Shown: positions 1 to 10,648 of the stretch, piece after piece
Numbering within the stretch: position 1 is the stretch's first letter
Layout: every line of letters starts with the position of its first letter
NCBI GenBank assembly: GCA_026119855.1
Contig: JAOWBW010000043.1
Coordinates: forward strand, 868,001-932,000
Length of the DNA stretch: 64,000 nucleotides
Reading direction: 5' to 3'
Source: Campanula takesimana
Taxonomy: Eukaryota > Streptophyta > Magnoliopsida > Asterales > Campanulaceae
Notes under the pieces: model-generated
What the model was told of the DNA's origin: nothing
The model's input: the letters and a program-made list of their open reading frames with translations, nothing else
Databases searched by the model: none
Position numbers and translations under genes: made by a program

Positions 1-23
1 TTTCGGCGGGACGGAGGGAGTAT
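1..23. repeat. Right-end fragment of a Stowaway-like MITE
   Basis: The window opens with GGGACGGAGGGAGTA, the usual right terminal repeat of plant Stowaway-type MITEs. It matches the right end of the complete element at 63595-63847 (GGGACAGAGGGAGTA). The rest of the element would lie left of the window. A left-end-like word (TACTCCCTCC) occurs at about 227, but no matching right end follows it. Confidence 0.35.
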
Positions 24-68
24 TTGTTAAGGGGAAATCTAGTGAAAAACTTGTTTTACACGAACTTT

Positions 69-137
69 AGTGTAAAACTTGTTTTTCATCTCTTATAAAA
101 AAAATCTGTTTTTTTCATGAATAACAAGTTTTACACT
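69..137. repeat. Short inverted repeat (15-bp perfect arms)
   Basis: The arm AGTGTAAAACTTGTT at 69-83 is followed at 123-137 by its exact reverse complement, and weaker matches extend outward. Similar AAACTTGTTTTACA words surround it (48-62). This is probably the core of a decayed foldback element between the two MITE-like ends. No coding signal is seen. Confidence 0.5.
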
Positions 138-510
138 AAAATATGTGTAAAATAAGTTTTTTTAAAAGACTCGCTCATTTGTTAATGACTAGCAATTTTC
201 AAAAATGAAAAGCAACAAATAATATACTCCCTCCATTTGTTAGTAGATGTTGTGTTTACTTTCTTTTCAGTCCCAAAATAAGTGTCTCGTATCAAAATAA
301 GAGAATAATATTAGTACAATTTTATCATGGTAAAAACAATGTACAAAGAAGTAAAGCACACCCCTCACAATATCTGACAAATTAAGTGCAACGACTATAA
401 TGCAAAAAGAGAGTAAAATATATAGGAGGTTGGCATTAAATAGAACCGCATCTCTAACAACAGAATTAAAATTTTCAACAAACAAACTTTTCATTTTATA
501 CTAATTAGCC

Positions 511-519
511 TATATATAC
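511..519 (+). promoter_or_regulatory. TATA box candidate of the SKP1-like locus
   Basis: TATATATAC lies about 75 bp upstream of the ATG at 591. That spacing allows a transcription start near 545 and a leader of about 45 bases, which is normal for plants. The call rests on sequence and position only. Confidence 0.4.
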
Positions 520-590
520 ATCCAGCTAAATCTTTATCTCCCATAAATCTCCAATATTTCAGTTCATCTTACTTTTCCCAAGTTAAGACA

Positions 591-1061
591 ATGGCTTCCT
601 CCTCATCACCCACAAACTTCATCACCCTGCAAAGCTCTGATCTTAAATGATTCCCCGTGCCTGAATCTGTAGCCATTCAATCTGAAACCATCAATCAAAT
701 GATCAAAGGAGGATGTGCATCTGATCCTATCCCCATCTTTGAAGTCGATTCCAAAACCCTAGGAAGGGTGATAACATACTTTGAGAAACATGCAAAAGAA
801 TCCGTTTCCCAAGACGAGCTCACAGCCTTTGATGCTAAACTGATTGATGTAAGCTGTAACGAGCTTTTTGACCTCATTGTTGCAGCAGATTATCTCAATG
901 TTCCTAGCTTGCTTAGTTTAGTTATAAAGAAGGTGGCGAGTTTGATTGAAGGAAAATCGCACCTGTGGATCCGACAGATCCGACAGATGCTTAATATCAA
1001 GAATTCTGGTTACAGTAAAGAGGAAGATGCAGTTATTCTTATAAGACTGCTTGGCTTTTGA
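591..1061 (+). pseudogene. SKP1-like (ASK family) gene, broken by an early stop
   Basis: SKP1 proteins link an F-box protein to cullin-1 in SCF ubiquitin ligases. The reading frame from ATG 591 has the family layout: a short N-terminus ending in SSD, then the BTB/POZ-like fold (SETINQMI, VITYFEKH, FDLIVAADYLNVPSLL) and the helical C-terminal part (VASLIEGK, IRQMLNIKN). The span of about 157 codons fits the usual length of about 160. Codon 20 is TGA (648-650), exactly in the conserved strand after SSD; the frame then continues uninterrupted. A 9-bp direct duplication (ATCCGACAG, near 968-985) adds an extra IRQ. The usual TAWAFE tail is lost: TAW appears in another frame, suggesting a small indel. 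There is no intron in this span. It is probably a retired paralogue of this highly duplicated plant family; translation from a downstream start would lose the first strand of the BTB fold. Confidence 0.8.
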
Positions 1062-2114
1062 ACAGATAGAACTTGTACTTTTTATTTTAATTTTTGTATT
1101 TCTGAACCAGTTATTTAGATCTTTATTGAAGTTGTTGTTTCGCTTTTAGTTTGGAATTATTTCTAATGTTGTTGAATTATTGTTTAGTCGGATGAACCAA
1201 TGCCATTAATTCGTTTTTATGTTTCATAGCAGCAAGAAAAACTTTGTTTAGAGTAAAATTCACCAAACTAATTAATTTGAAATTCGATTTACACACCTAA
1301 GCGGTGGTTAATTTTCCCCCCTAGACTGCGGTCATGTTGAATGGATTCTTCACCAAACGTGTTTGATGTCATGTTTTGGCAAAGTTTTGTTTTATGTTTT
1401 TAAGCAAGGTTCTTGGGGTAATAATATTTTTGTCCTTCCGTTTTTTTTTTTACTACTTTTTTAAAAATAACTGAACAGTGTGTCACGACTGTTCTAAGGA
1501 AAGGCATGATTAACTATGAAATAACTTGGAGTTGTAACTCGGTTTCTATATTTTGAATATGGGTTACTTTTAGAGTTATAATCATGGTTTTAACAGCTAA
1601 GATACTTTCATACGATCATACGACTTTGGAATGACAAAAATATATCAACATCGAGATACATATAAGAATGTTGAATGTAATTTGTATATCAGATGTATCT
1701 TGTCGATTGCTTGCATTTGTATTATATGACTTAAATGAGGCGAATTTGATTAACTAGATAAGTTCTGATTGGAATTTACAACATAGATATTGGGGTGCAA
1801 ATATTAGGAGTAAATCTATCAAAGCTATTTAATGTTTTTGGATAGTCATGGTAGATTTTTTTTTTTTTTTTTTGGGAGATGAAGATTGATGTTTAAAGAA
1901 AAGCAAGCAAACGCAATTATCAATCTGGAAATGTTGGTTAAACTAGACTATATATCATAGCTTATCCTACTGATATTTGCAGCAGTATATATGTTCTTTT
2001 TATTTTTCTTTTAACATAAGTTTGTGGTTGTCGAAGTTCCTTGAGCTGCTATGTAATCTTGTGAAATTTATAATAACCGAGTCTCGTCTTTAACATTTTA
2101 AGCACCAATGCATA
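1062..2114. other. Intergenic, no gene seen
   Basis: AT-rich sequence with homopolymer T runs near 1441 and 1858. I see no coding frame, RNA gene or repeat that I can name. It separates the SKP1-like pseudogene from the outer Copia element. Confidence 0.6.
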
Positions 2115-2672
2115 TGTTGTGGTATAGACCCTCCAAACCAAACAGATCACATAAATATAATGCGCAAACCGAACAAGCAAGAACGATAAAAGAAGCAAAA
2201 ACAGTAAAGAGATACAAAGAATTGTTTACCCAGTTCGTCAATATTTTTGACTACGTCTGGGGCACTACCAAGCCAGGATCTTGCACTATAATATGTTAAT
2301 ATGGAGTTACAATAAGTTATGGGGCAGAGCTCTGCTAATATACACAACCTAGAATGAGACCAAACCCTAGTCTACTTAGAATTCCCGAAATTCAGCTTAT
2401 TCTCGTCCAGCGGCTGCACGGCCGCTCTGTTTTGTGTGCACGCTCAAGCAGCTCGGCCGAGTAGCTTGCCCAGCTCGGTCATGCTCAATTTTTCACAAAG
2501 TTAGTAGGTTCGTCCGTGAAACTTTCCTTATGCACGGCCTCTCCTCATCCTTGACTCGCCCGAGGCGCACGGCCGGGTCCTTTGCCCCGATCGGCCGCTC
2601 CATGCCTGTTTTGCGGTTTTGCTGATTTATTCTATTTAGATCGCTAGTTCCCAGTTTATCTCTATTATAACA
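2115..2672 (-). repeat. 3' LTR of outer Copia element
   Basis: Aligns along its length with 20565-21126: shared stretches include the TAGACCCTCCAAACC edge, the block near 2230-2330 and the AGATCGCTAGTTCCC edge. On the minus strand it runs from TG to a decayed end near 2115. The LTR pair differs visibly at many sites, so this insertion is old. Confidence 0.85.
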
Positions 2673-2686
2673 ATCTCCCACCTAGA
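2673..2686 (-). promoter_or_regulatory. Polypurine tract of outer Copia element
   Basis: On the minus strand the purine-rich CTAGGTGGGAGAT lies immediately before the 3' LTR. In LTR elements this tract primes plus-strand DNA synthesis. Confidence 0.65.
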
Positions 2687-2780
2687 GATCAACCTATATA
2701 CAAGCACTGTATCCATCTTTAACTCATCCTTATTACCTTCCTAGTGCTCACCTTGACCATGGTAGTGCCATCCTCCTCCT

Positions 2781-3560
2781 CTACTCTTCAAGCCCCGTTA
2801 AAGTTATACATAGCTTCAACTTATCAAGGTTCACAACCTTGGTCAATATGTCAGCCGGGTTCTCCGATCCTTGAATCTTCTCTAGCCTTAAGATCTTCCT
2901 CTCCAAAAGATGTCTGATGTAGTGAAACCTCAGCTCGATGTGCTTTGTTCTAAAATGAAACACTGAATTCCTTGGTGGATGAATTGCACTCTGACTGTCA
3001 CTGTAAAGAGCATTACCATTTTGCGTCTTCCCAAGTTCACCTAAGAAACTCTGCAGCCATACCATTCCTTTGCTTGCCTCTGTCACTGCCACATATTCTG
3101 CTTCCGTAGTAGACTGAGCTACGATCTTCTACAATTTTGAAGCCCAAAAGATTGTTGTACCACCCAATGTAAACACATAACCCGTAGTACTTCTCCTCTT
3201 ATCAAGATCACTTGATGCCAAATCTGCATCGACATAACCTGCTAACACAACATCCTTGCTTGAGAATTATAGAGCCTTACCAGCAATACCCTTTAAGTAA
3301 CGAAGGATCCATTTAACCGCTTCCCAATGTTGCTTCCCTGGATTAACCATGTACCGGCTGACTACTTCCACCGCATGTGCAATGTCTGGCCTTGTATACA
3401 ACATTGCATACATTAGACTCCCCACCGCCGAAGCATATGGAGTCCTACCCATCTTGTCATGCTCCTCCTTGTCCTTAGGTAAGTCCTTTTCAGATAGCTT
3501 AAAATGACTACCCAACGGTGTACCTGTTGGCTTTGTCCCTTTCATGCAAAATCTTGCCAA
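2781..3560 (-). pseudogene. Outer Copia pol: RT thumb and RNase H remnant
   Basis: One minus-strand frame carries the RT connection (ASAVGSLMYAM, TRPDIAHAV), then the RNase H motifs GYVDADLA, STTEAEYVAV and SDSQSAI, and ends ADILTKVV plus a short tail. RNase H removes the RNA strand during reverse transcription. In-frame stops at 3267-3269 (TAA) and 3129-3131 (TAG, where CAG would be expected before the KIVAQS block) break it. Its upstream end is joined out of frame to the RT palm segment through an internal deletion. Confidence 0.85.
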
Positions 3561-4061
3561 AATCTTCCCAAATCCTTCATCTCCAACCGCTCTGACAACT
3601 GTGTCTTCAATTTGTTTACCTCTCTATTACTAGAGCCCGCTATTAGCATGTCATCCACATATAACACCAAGATTATATACCCGTTGTCAGTGTTCTTGAA
3701 GTAGCAACAATGATCCGCCTTACATCTAACAAACTTAATGTCATGCATGAATCCATCAAACTTCATGTACCACTGCTTAGGAGCTTGTTTAAGGCCATAC
3801 AAGCTCTTAGTCAACCTGCGAACTAGTTCATCGTTACCTTTAGACAAGTATCCCTCTGGTTGTACCATGTGAATTTCTTCCTCCATATCCCCATGAAGAA
3901 AAGCCATTTTTACATCCATCTGTTCCAGCAAAAAATTATCTGCCACTACTAGCCCCAGAACCATTCTAATAGTAGTCATCTTCAAAATAGGAGTGAAGAC
4001 CTCGGTGCAGTCAATACCATATTTTTACTGAAACCCTTTTACAACCAACCTTGCCTTGTAA
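3542..4061 (-). pseudogene. Outer Copia pol: reverse transcriptase palm
   Basis: Contains the RT signatures DVKMAFLHGD, SLYGLKQAPKQWY and the catalytic YVDDM (3647-3661). A TAA at 4025-4027 interrupts the frame just after the VVKGFQ block. Downstream of EMKDLG the family normally has about 45-50 more residues before the TPLGSHF block; here they are missing and the two parts meet at a repeated AAGATTTTG. Upstream coding sequence resumes at 17359, on the far side of the nested element. Confidence 0.85.
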
Positions 4062-4066
4062 CTCTT
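4062..4066. repeat. Target-site duplication CTCTT (left)
   Basis: CTCTT here equals CTCTT at 17354-17358, immediately outside the two LTR ends of the nested element. A perfect 5-bp duplication is the signature of Copia integration. Confidence 0.9.
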
Positions 4067-5619
4067 TGTTGGTCCCAGAGACACAACAAGGGTATGAAAA
4101 GAGGCTAGAGAGGGGGTGAATAGCCTATTTAAAATTTCAACCATTTTTCAAAATTCAACCTTTATGCTTACACTTGAATTTTGCGGTAGATAAAAACCAC
4201 ACGGTCAAGTATAAAATGCACAGCGGAAGTTTTCGTTGAAACAAGTTAAGAGTTGGTTTTGATAAGTTCAATGCGGTAGGTTTGTTTTTGCGGTAGGTAG
4301 TGCGGTAGATGTATATGCGGTAGGTAGTAGTGCGGTAGGTTAAGGTGAGGTAGGTTGAAAGATTGAAAATTTGTGTCTTAGAGATTTTTGGCAAATGATA
4401 AGTTAGTCAGATTTTAACTTAGGCAATGAGGTAGACAAACAAACACACTTCACACTTGTTCTTAAATCTGAAAGATCAAACACTAAAAGACAAACAAGAT
4501 TAATATGAACAAGTGAAGAGCAATATGAACAAGATGAACAATAAGTAAATTTGCCGAAAGGTAAAGTACAGTAAGTAAAGAACACAATGATTTGGAAAGG
4601 TTCGATCTGTTAAAAGATCTAAATCCTTTACCAAGATGGTCAGTCTTGGATTTTGAATGGAGGATGTATTAATTCTCTTGAGTACAGATTACAAAGATGA
4701 AGAACTGAATTAACTCCTATTTTCTATGAAGAACAATCCTAGACTTAGACCAGTGTATCCCTAATGATTCAATCTATGTGATTAATCAATCGGGGTGAGT
4801 GTGTGTGTAAGAATCAAGAGCTCTTTGAAATCTATATGATTTTAGAGCCTAATGAATCTTGTGTTGAGAGGCTTGAGATTTGATCTTGAAGGTTGCTGGA
4901 GATTTGTTGAAGACTTGAAGGTTGAGTGCTTGAAGATTCAAAGGATTCTGGAAATCTTGAGTATGATCTTCAATCACCAAGAATTTCAACAGCAATTTCT
5001 CTCTTGGAATCTCAGCTTATTTTCAATGAAGAATTCAAGGTCTATTTATAGCCTTGATGGAGAAACTAGCTGTTTGAATTCTTGGAGGGCAAGTTTGGAG
5101 GACAATAAGCTGTTGATTTCTAATTGGAGCTCAGTCTGAGTTGTCCTTTTGTTGCAGAGTCATGGTGGTCCAACTGTACTAAAATGACAGTTGTATTCAA
5201 ATTTGAAATTTGAATTTGCAACGTTCTAAACTAACCAAGGTAAGGACACACGTGTGACCATGGTTAAGTTTGAACAAACTTGAGTTTCTTCAACCAAGGT
5301 TCCATGCGGTAGAGTTAACTTGCGGTAGGATGGAACCATGCGGCAAGATGGATTGTATGAGGTAACCTTGGGATATGCGGCAAGCATTGGTTCCGCGGTA
5401 GGCGTCTTCATGCGGTAGGCAATGGACCTATCTCATTTTTCCAGACTTAGAAAAAATTGAGTCCTAATCTGCTAAGCCTATTCAACTAAAAAGTGGACTA
5501 TTCTAAATGAAGTACAAGTACTTCTTACAATATATCCTAAAGTCCACAAAGAGTAAAATAAGGTTATGGGATCAATCAAATCTAGGTAATAGGAGTGGTT
5601 TATAATAAGCATATCAACA
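4067..5619 (-). repeat. 3' LTR of nested SIRE-like element
   Basis: TG...CA-bounded repeat nearly identical to 15798-17353. It holds two clusters of the word TGCGGTAG/TGCGGCAA (4182-4340 and 5305-5420). The cluster copies are partly decayed in the other LTR (TGCAGTAG, TACGGTAG), consistent with CpG mutation. Confidence 0.95.
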
Positions 5620-5633
5620 ATCTCCCCATATTT
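5620..5633 (-). promoter_or_regulatory. Polypurine tract of nested element
   Basis: The minus strand reads AAATATGGGGAGAT directly before the 3' LTR. The 53447-60948 element has the equivalent tract with AGGGGGAGAT at the same place. Confidence 0.7.
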
Positions 5634-6010
5634 GATTGAGACCATTACCTACTATAACAAAGGCTAATTCATTGTACTTGGTAAAAACATGTTTTCAAGA
5701 ATAAATATTTTATTAAATATCATGTCCCAAGTCAATGCACACTCTAAGCCAATGTCAGAGATTTCTATCGTCCTAAAAAGAAAAACAAATTACTAATCCT
5801 AGAAGATAGAAATAATATTTGAAACATTTTCAAAATAAGTGAATACTAAGGAATAGAAATGCATCAAACACAATAACATACTCCAAGTAATAATCATTAA
5901 AGCATAGGAGTATAAGGATCACAAAATAGAAATGTTGTTTTAAGTTACAAACCCAGAATAAAAGTAAGATTGTTTTAAACATCAAATTTTCATGACCACA
6001 TGCGGTCAGA
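5634..6010. other. Spacer between aORF stop and 3' LTR
   Basis: AT-rich untranslated segment of the nested element. Apart from two TGCGGTCA motifs at about 6001-6020, I see no feature in it. Confidence 0.5.
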
Positions 6011-8700
6011 TCAAATGCGGTCAACATCAATGAGGTCTTCAATGAATTTTGCGACAAGAGGAAAGCGGTAAGCTGTGATATTCAATCCTGGAATCATGAC
6101 TGGAGCAGTGACTCCATCTTCTTCTTCCTCTTCACCGTGAGCTTGAACATTGCCGTGACCTGCTTCAGGAGTTTGAAAAGCTTCCTGCGCGGCTTGAATC
6201 ACGCCTTGTCGATTAAGCCTGTTCATTACCGTATTGATGCGGTTGGAAAGTAGGTCAATTTTGATAGATTGTCCTTCAATTCTGACGTTGTTGACTTCAA
6301 TGCGGTTGGTTTGAACTTTCATGGCTTCGGTCATTGCTGCAATTTTGGGTGTAAACTTTTCTGCAACCGCAAAAAGTGCGGTATTTGTTTGAACCATAAT
6401 TTCCTCCTTTAGAGAAGATTTCAACTTCTTCAGCTCCTTTCCCAGCTCATCCTTGACTTCAAGTTTATCATCATTCATAGCCTTTGATAATTCTTTACTC
6501 GCACCTTCAACACCATTGACAACACTGGTACTGATGTAATTAGTTTGCTTATGAAGGGCTTCTCTGAGTGCGGCATAAGTGAGAGCAGGATCTGCGGCAG
6601 GAGGTGCGGTAGAGCTGCTAGTTGTTCCTTGCATGATGTCCTTAACAGCCTTTGTTATCACAACACTCTCCCCCTTAATGGTCGAAATCATTTCGGAGGG
6701 AAGTGCGGCAACATCTCGCTTCAGTGCGGCTTGATCAGTCTTCAGCTCAATAACCTCCTCTCGAAGCGCCACCATACTAGACACTAAAGATTCAACCTGG
6801 GATTGAGTGTCTGCCTGCATCTGAGTAAGAAGCTTGAATGCGGCAAGCAGTTCAGGAATAGATTGATTTGACTCAAGAGCAGTGGTGCGGTCGATGGAGC
6901 TGGTGCGGTAGGGACAGGAGGCACGGTAGGAGGAACCTCAATGTTTTGTTCGGAAACCTTAGCCTTTGGTGATATGGTAGCATCATCATCACCATCCTCA
7001 ATATCAATAAAAGTATCGACCTTTTCAGGAACAATGTCGTCTTCAACATGCTCAACATCCATATCTTTTTCTGCGGCAGACTTGTCACTTGCGGCAGAAT
7101 CTCCATGTTCTTCCTCAGAACTCTCATCAACCAATCCCTTATCAATGGGCTTCTCAACAGCCTGTTCCTCTGTTTCACTTTTAGTGTCATCTTCAGACTG
7201 CTCATCCTCTTCTGCGGCAGCATCATCCTCATTCTCAGAGCCACTCACTTCTTCCATATCAGCCTCTTGGGCATCCAAAACAAAATTCTTTGAAATTTTG
7301 GGAGGGGCAACCACTATTTCCTCGTCAGATGAAAGGGTTGGGGAGATTACCTCAGGTGAAGGTTGCTTAGCCACCTTAGCCTTTTTGGAGGCTTTGACTG
7401 GGCTAGGGGTATGAGATCTTTTCTTGTCAAACTCCCCCTGACTTGGTGCTGTTTTGAGGGATATAGAAGGTTTGGATTTAAGGGAAGGCACGGTAGATTG
7501 AGGGACAACATAGGGTTGTTTTGGTGCATCAGGTTTGGAAGAGAGGGATTTAGAGACTTTGGATTTTGGTTGAGGTTCAGGGGATGGGGAAGGAGACATT
7601 GGAGGTGCAGTAGGAATGACCTTAGATTTTGGAGGTTTTGGCGCGGCAGGACGAACAGGTGCGGTAGGTGCAATCTTGATGCCCTGGGAAGCAGGTCTTG
7701 ACTTCCTTACCTGTTCCCCAACCTTCTATTTGCCTTTAACAGAAGTTGGAGGAGAGGGGAGTTCAACATTCTTACCCTTTTCACGAGCCTTCATTGCGGC
7801 AGCATTCTTGCGGTCGAGCTCAAATGCGGCAGCCTCCACATCACTTACCATCCTTTCACCAAGGTTAGCTTGACCTCTTTTAGAGTATTTGGGAGGAATG
7901 TACTCTTCGATAGGATCTCGAAGAAGGTAAGAACGGTACATTTCATCCCCAAAGTTACCATGGTAATTGGTCTTCATAGATTTGCGGCAGAAGTCTTTTG
8001 AGGTAGGGATTGGAACCTTATAATTCTTGTTCTGCTCATACAAGTCCCTGATCCTGATTGTGTGACTCATCAAGTAGGAAATCAACCTACTCTTCGTGCG
8101 GTACTTGGTTTCGCCTTCATCAGCCGCATCCTTATATGAGAGAATATTGGCTCGCAGGATATCATACATGATTTGACCCCAATCTAATCGCTTGCCAAGA
8201 TAAATAGCAGCAGAGATCATCCATTGAGTGTGATTAAAGTTGGCATGATTGCCAGTCTTGCATAATAGGGCATGATCTACCAGATGGCCAATATGGTACA
8301 TTATTTCACCAACGTCCTTACGCTGTATTTTGAGAATGTCTGTCGTGCCTGCTAGTTTCTTAGCCAGACTAAGGGTCTCCTGCCGTGAAATCGTATCAAA
8401 GTCCTTGCTTTTCTTGATTCCCACGGCATGGGCAATGTCACTAGCATCAAAAGCCAATTGGATTCCCATAACAGTGGCTTGAAGGAATTTAGGGTGTGCG
8501 GCAAGCTCTTCTGGACTTTCCATTTCAACAGCCGAACTGAAGAATTCGTCAACAAAAGCGGGAAGATGGAATTCTTGATCAAATGTAAAGAGAGGGAGAA
8601 TTCCAGACTTGTTCATGCGACCCAAGATATTGCGGCCAATGGCATCCTTTCTGAGGTCTGCATGGTCTATGACTATCCCAGGAATGAAATGGTTTAAGTC

Positions 8701-9345
8701 CTGAAACAAAGCAAAATTTAAAAGTTTAGAAAACGAGGTAGGTCGTGCGGTCACTTGACAAGAGTGTAAAGCAATGATGGTGCTGTCAAGTGAGGCACGG
8801 TACCAAAAGGTTGCGGTAGGTAGAAATGTTAACGATATTACCGCAAACACTGAAGTGTTGACCCATACAAGATCAAAATGTGAATAGTGTATAAACACAA
8901 AATGTCAAACAAGTTAAATAAAAATGGATCAGATCATTGAATATGCCAAGAACACGTAGAACACTATGAAGAACACGATGAACACCATACACATGTTAAA
9001 CCCAGATTCCCCAAAAAAGTGATCAAAACGAAGGAAAATAACCTGGGAAGAATCGGAAATGCCTATAGAGCAATAAAAACACATCAATTTCATGAACTAA
9101 TCAACATTAAACTCAGAAATTGAAAGGGGAAAGCTAATGGGAAACTCAAAAAAAATGATAAACTCATTTGAGTGAATCAACGAAACTAATGAACTCCAGA
9201 AATAAACGAACTAGATCAAAGAAGAAACAATCAATACACAATTTGCATACCAATAACGCAAGAAATCGAAGAAAACTTCAAGGAATATGAAAGGTTTTCG
9301 AAATTTTCACCAAGAACAATAATGGCGAGTTCAAGAGATTCATAC
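8701..9345 (-). other. Predicted intron of the aORF (645 bp)
   Basis: Donor GTATGA at 9345 and acceptor TTTGTTTCAG ending at 8701, joining codons in phase 0. The sequence is AT-rich with several stops. Open reading continues about 66 codons into it from exon 2, giving a misleading hydrophobic N-terminus in a naive reading. It carries three or four copies of the element's motif (near 8746, 8797, 8812). Confidence 0.65.
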
Positions 9346-9438
9346 CATGACCACGACTGGAGGAGTAGATTGAATTTGAGGTTCGTCTCTTGATTCAACT
9401 GATTTCGATGATTTCTTAGATTGGTGTTTAGAAGTCAT
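9346..9438 (-). CDS. aORF exon 1 (nested element)
   Basis: ATG at 9438-9436 followed by 31 codons and a GT donor (ATG|GTATGA). The other SIRE-like element has the same design at 58552-58593: a short basic first exon also ending in an ATG codon next to GTATGA. Both exons end in phase 0. The shared structure supports a real exon although the two leaders differ in sequence. Confidence 0.65.
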
Positions 9439-9527
9439 TTATAGAGAATTTCAAAGAGAGAGAGATGAACGACGGTTTTAGAGAGAGAGGTGATTTTCTG
9501 AAAAAGTAAAATGCAGAGAGTGGTGGA

Positions 9528-9534
9528 GTATAAG
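9528..9534 (-). promoter_or_regulatory. Possible internal promoter of the aORF
   Basis: Minus-strand TTATAC lies about 90 bp upstream of the aORF ATG and is followed by a CT-rich leader (several CTCTCTCT runs, 9450-9520). The related element has a perfect TATAAATA and CT-rich leader at the matching position (58718-58725). The box here is degenerate. Confidence 0.4.
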
Positions 9535-9539
9535 AAGGT

Positions 9540-10117
9540 GGAGCGGTTTAGGTGGAGAGAGAGTTTGCATTGTCAGGGTGATGGGAAGATGGGAGGTTAA
9601 TTCTGAAAAAGGTGACTGACATGACCTAGGAGGCATTTTTCATTAAATGCGAAGTAGCAGGAGGTCACATCGAACTAGCCAATGACGGCTCGGATATTTT
9701 AAGGAATAAAGATTAAATACAAAAATTTAATGCCCTAAAAGATTTGAATTAAATACAAGCGAGGGAAAATAGAAAGTTACCTTTGTGCCCTTGAAGTAGA
9801 TATCGTCAAAATATCTCAAAATATTACTAAGTTAGAAGACTTACCTGGCCTGAGTTCGGTAGCTTGAGATGTCGACCGTGACATGTGCGGTCGGTGAGGT
9901 CTTACCTTGCTTGATTTAGTCTTTTGAGAGATCATTACTGAGGTGACACTTTATGCGGCAGCATGACTTTTGTGGCAGCATTTGAATGATGCGGCAACTA
10001 GGAAGTGCGGTCAAGTGAGAGAGATCAATTTTTTGCTTGACCGTGATATGCCTGCCGTGTACCTTCCTTTGAACTTGGACAAACATTAGTACAAGAAATC
10101 TTATGGACAAGTTTGAG
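9540..10117. other. Spacer between pol stop and aORF promoter
   Basis: Non-coding part of the nested element. It holds five or six TGCGGC/TGCGGT motifs at 9890-10010, close to the 3' end of pol. I see no other gene. Confidence 0.5.
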
Positions 10118-10648
10118 TTAGAGTTCAAGCGTACCCATTTCTTCTCTTAGATACCTAAATCTCTTGGAATCAAGAGCCTTGGTGAGAATATCTGCGATTT
10201 GATCATCAGTACTCACATACTCTAGATGGATATTACCTTTTTCCACATGATCCTTGAGAAAGTGGTATTTGATATCAATGTTTTTGGTCTTGGAATGCAT
10301 GACAGGGTTGTTGGAGACAGCAATGGTAGATGTATTGTCACAAAAGATTGGATAATTTTCTTCTTTGATTCCGTAGTCAACCAATTGTTGCTTCATCCAC
10401 AGCACTTGGCAGCAGCAGCTTCCAGTAGCTATATATTCAGCTTCTGTGGTAGATACAGAGACTGAGGCTTGTTTCTTGCTTGCCCATGAAACTAGTCGAT
10501 TTCCAAGGAAATGACAAGTTCCACTCGTGCTTTTCCTGTCAATGGTACATGCTGCATAATCTGCATCTGAGTAACCTATAAGATCAAAAGTTGAATCTTT
10601 GGAGTACCAAAGTCCAAGGTTAATAGTCCCAGATAGATATCGAATAAT
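10118..10648 (-). pseudogene. Nested element pol: RNase H
   Basis: Frame continues from RT across a stop: RYLSGT, GYSDADYAAC, STTEAEYIA, CDNTSTIAVS, HSKTKNIDIKYHFLKDHVEK, then QIADILTKAL to the terminus. Catalytic D, E and D positions are visible. It ends 18 residues after DILTKAL. The only lesion seen is the TGA at its upstream edge (10649-10651). Confidence 0.85.

Larger units (their letters stand above)
6011..9438 (-). pseudogene. SIRE-like accessory gene (aORF), two exons, broken
   Basis: A gene of about 925 codons in env position, sense to gag-pol. Exon 1 (9438-9346) encodes a basic 31-residue leader starting MTSKHQSKKSS. Exon 2 (8700-6011) starts with a conserved block (GILPLFTFDQEF, DEFFSSAVEM, DVGEIMYHIGHLVDHAL, SYLMSHTIRIRDLYEQNK), then a P/S/K-rich and a long E/D-rich linker, and ends in a predicted coiled coil (ALREEVIELKTDQAALKRDV, KDELGKELKKLKSSLKEE). 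The conserved block aligns along its length with the aORF of the 53447-60948 element, so the gene has been kept within the lineage. A TAG at 7726-7728 and a frameshift near 6885 break this copy. I see no signal peptide or membrane helix outside the intron, so an envelope role is not supported. Similar proteins are listed as putative plant transposon proteins; function unknown. Confidence 0.75.

Noticed and set aside
227..300. A second MITE upstream of the SKP1-like pseudogene
   Set aside because: A left-end-like TACTCCCTCC is present but I could not find a matching right terminal repeat.
657..1061. Separate short gene starting at 657
   Set aside because: Position 657 is GTG, not ATG, and the frame is continuous with the ATG at 591 across one TGA; it is one SKP1-like pseudogene.
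6941..7701. Plus-strand frames of 81-157 codons
   Set aside because: They are antisense to the low-complexity S/E/P-rich part of the aORF and mirror its codon bias.
8700..8898. Hydrophobic N-terminus of the long aORF frame as a membrane or signal segment
   Set aside because: The stretch upstream of 8700 lies inside the predicted intron; the splice acceptor TTTGTTTCAG and phase fit remove it from the protein.
6011..9438. aORF as a retroviral envelope gene
   Set aside because: It is in the env position, but no signal peptide, membrane helix or cysteine-rich surface domain is visible; it is basic, acidic and coiled-coil rich.
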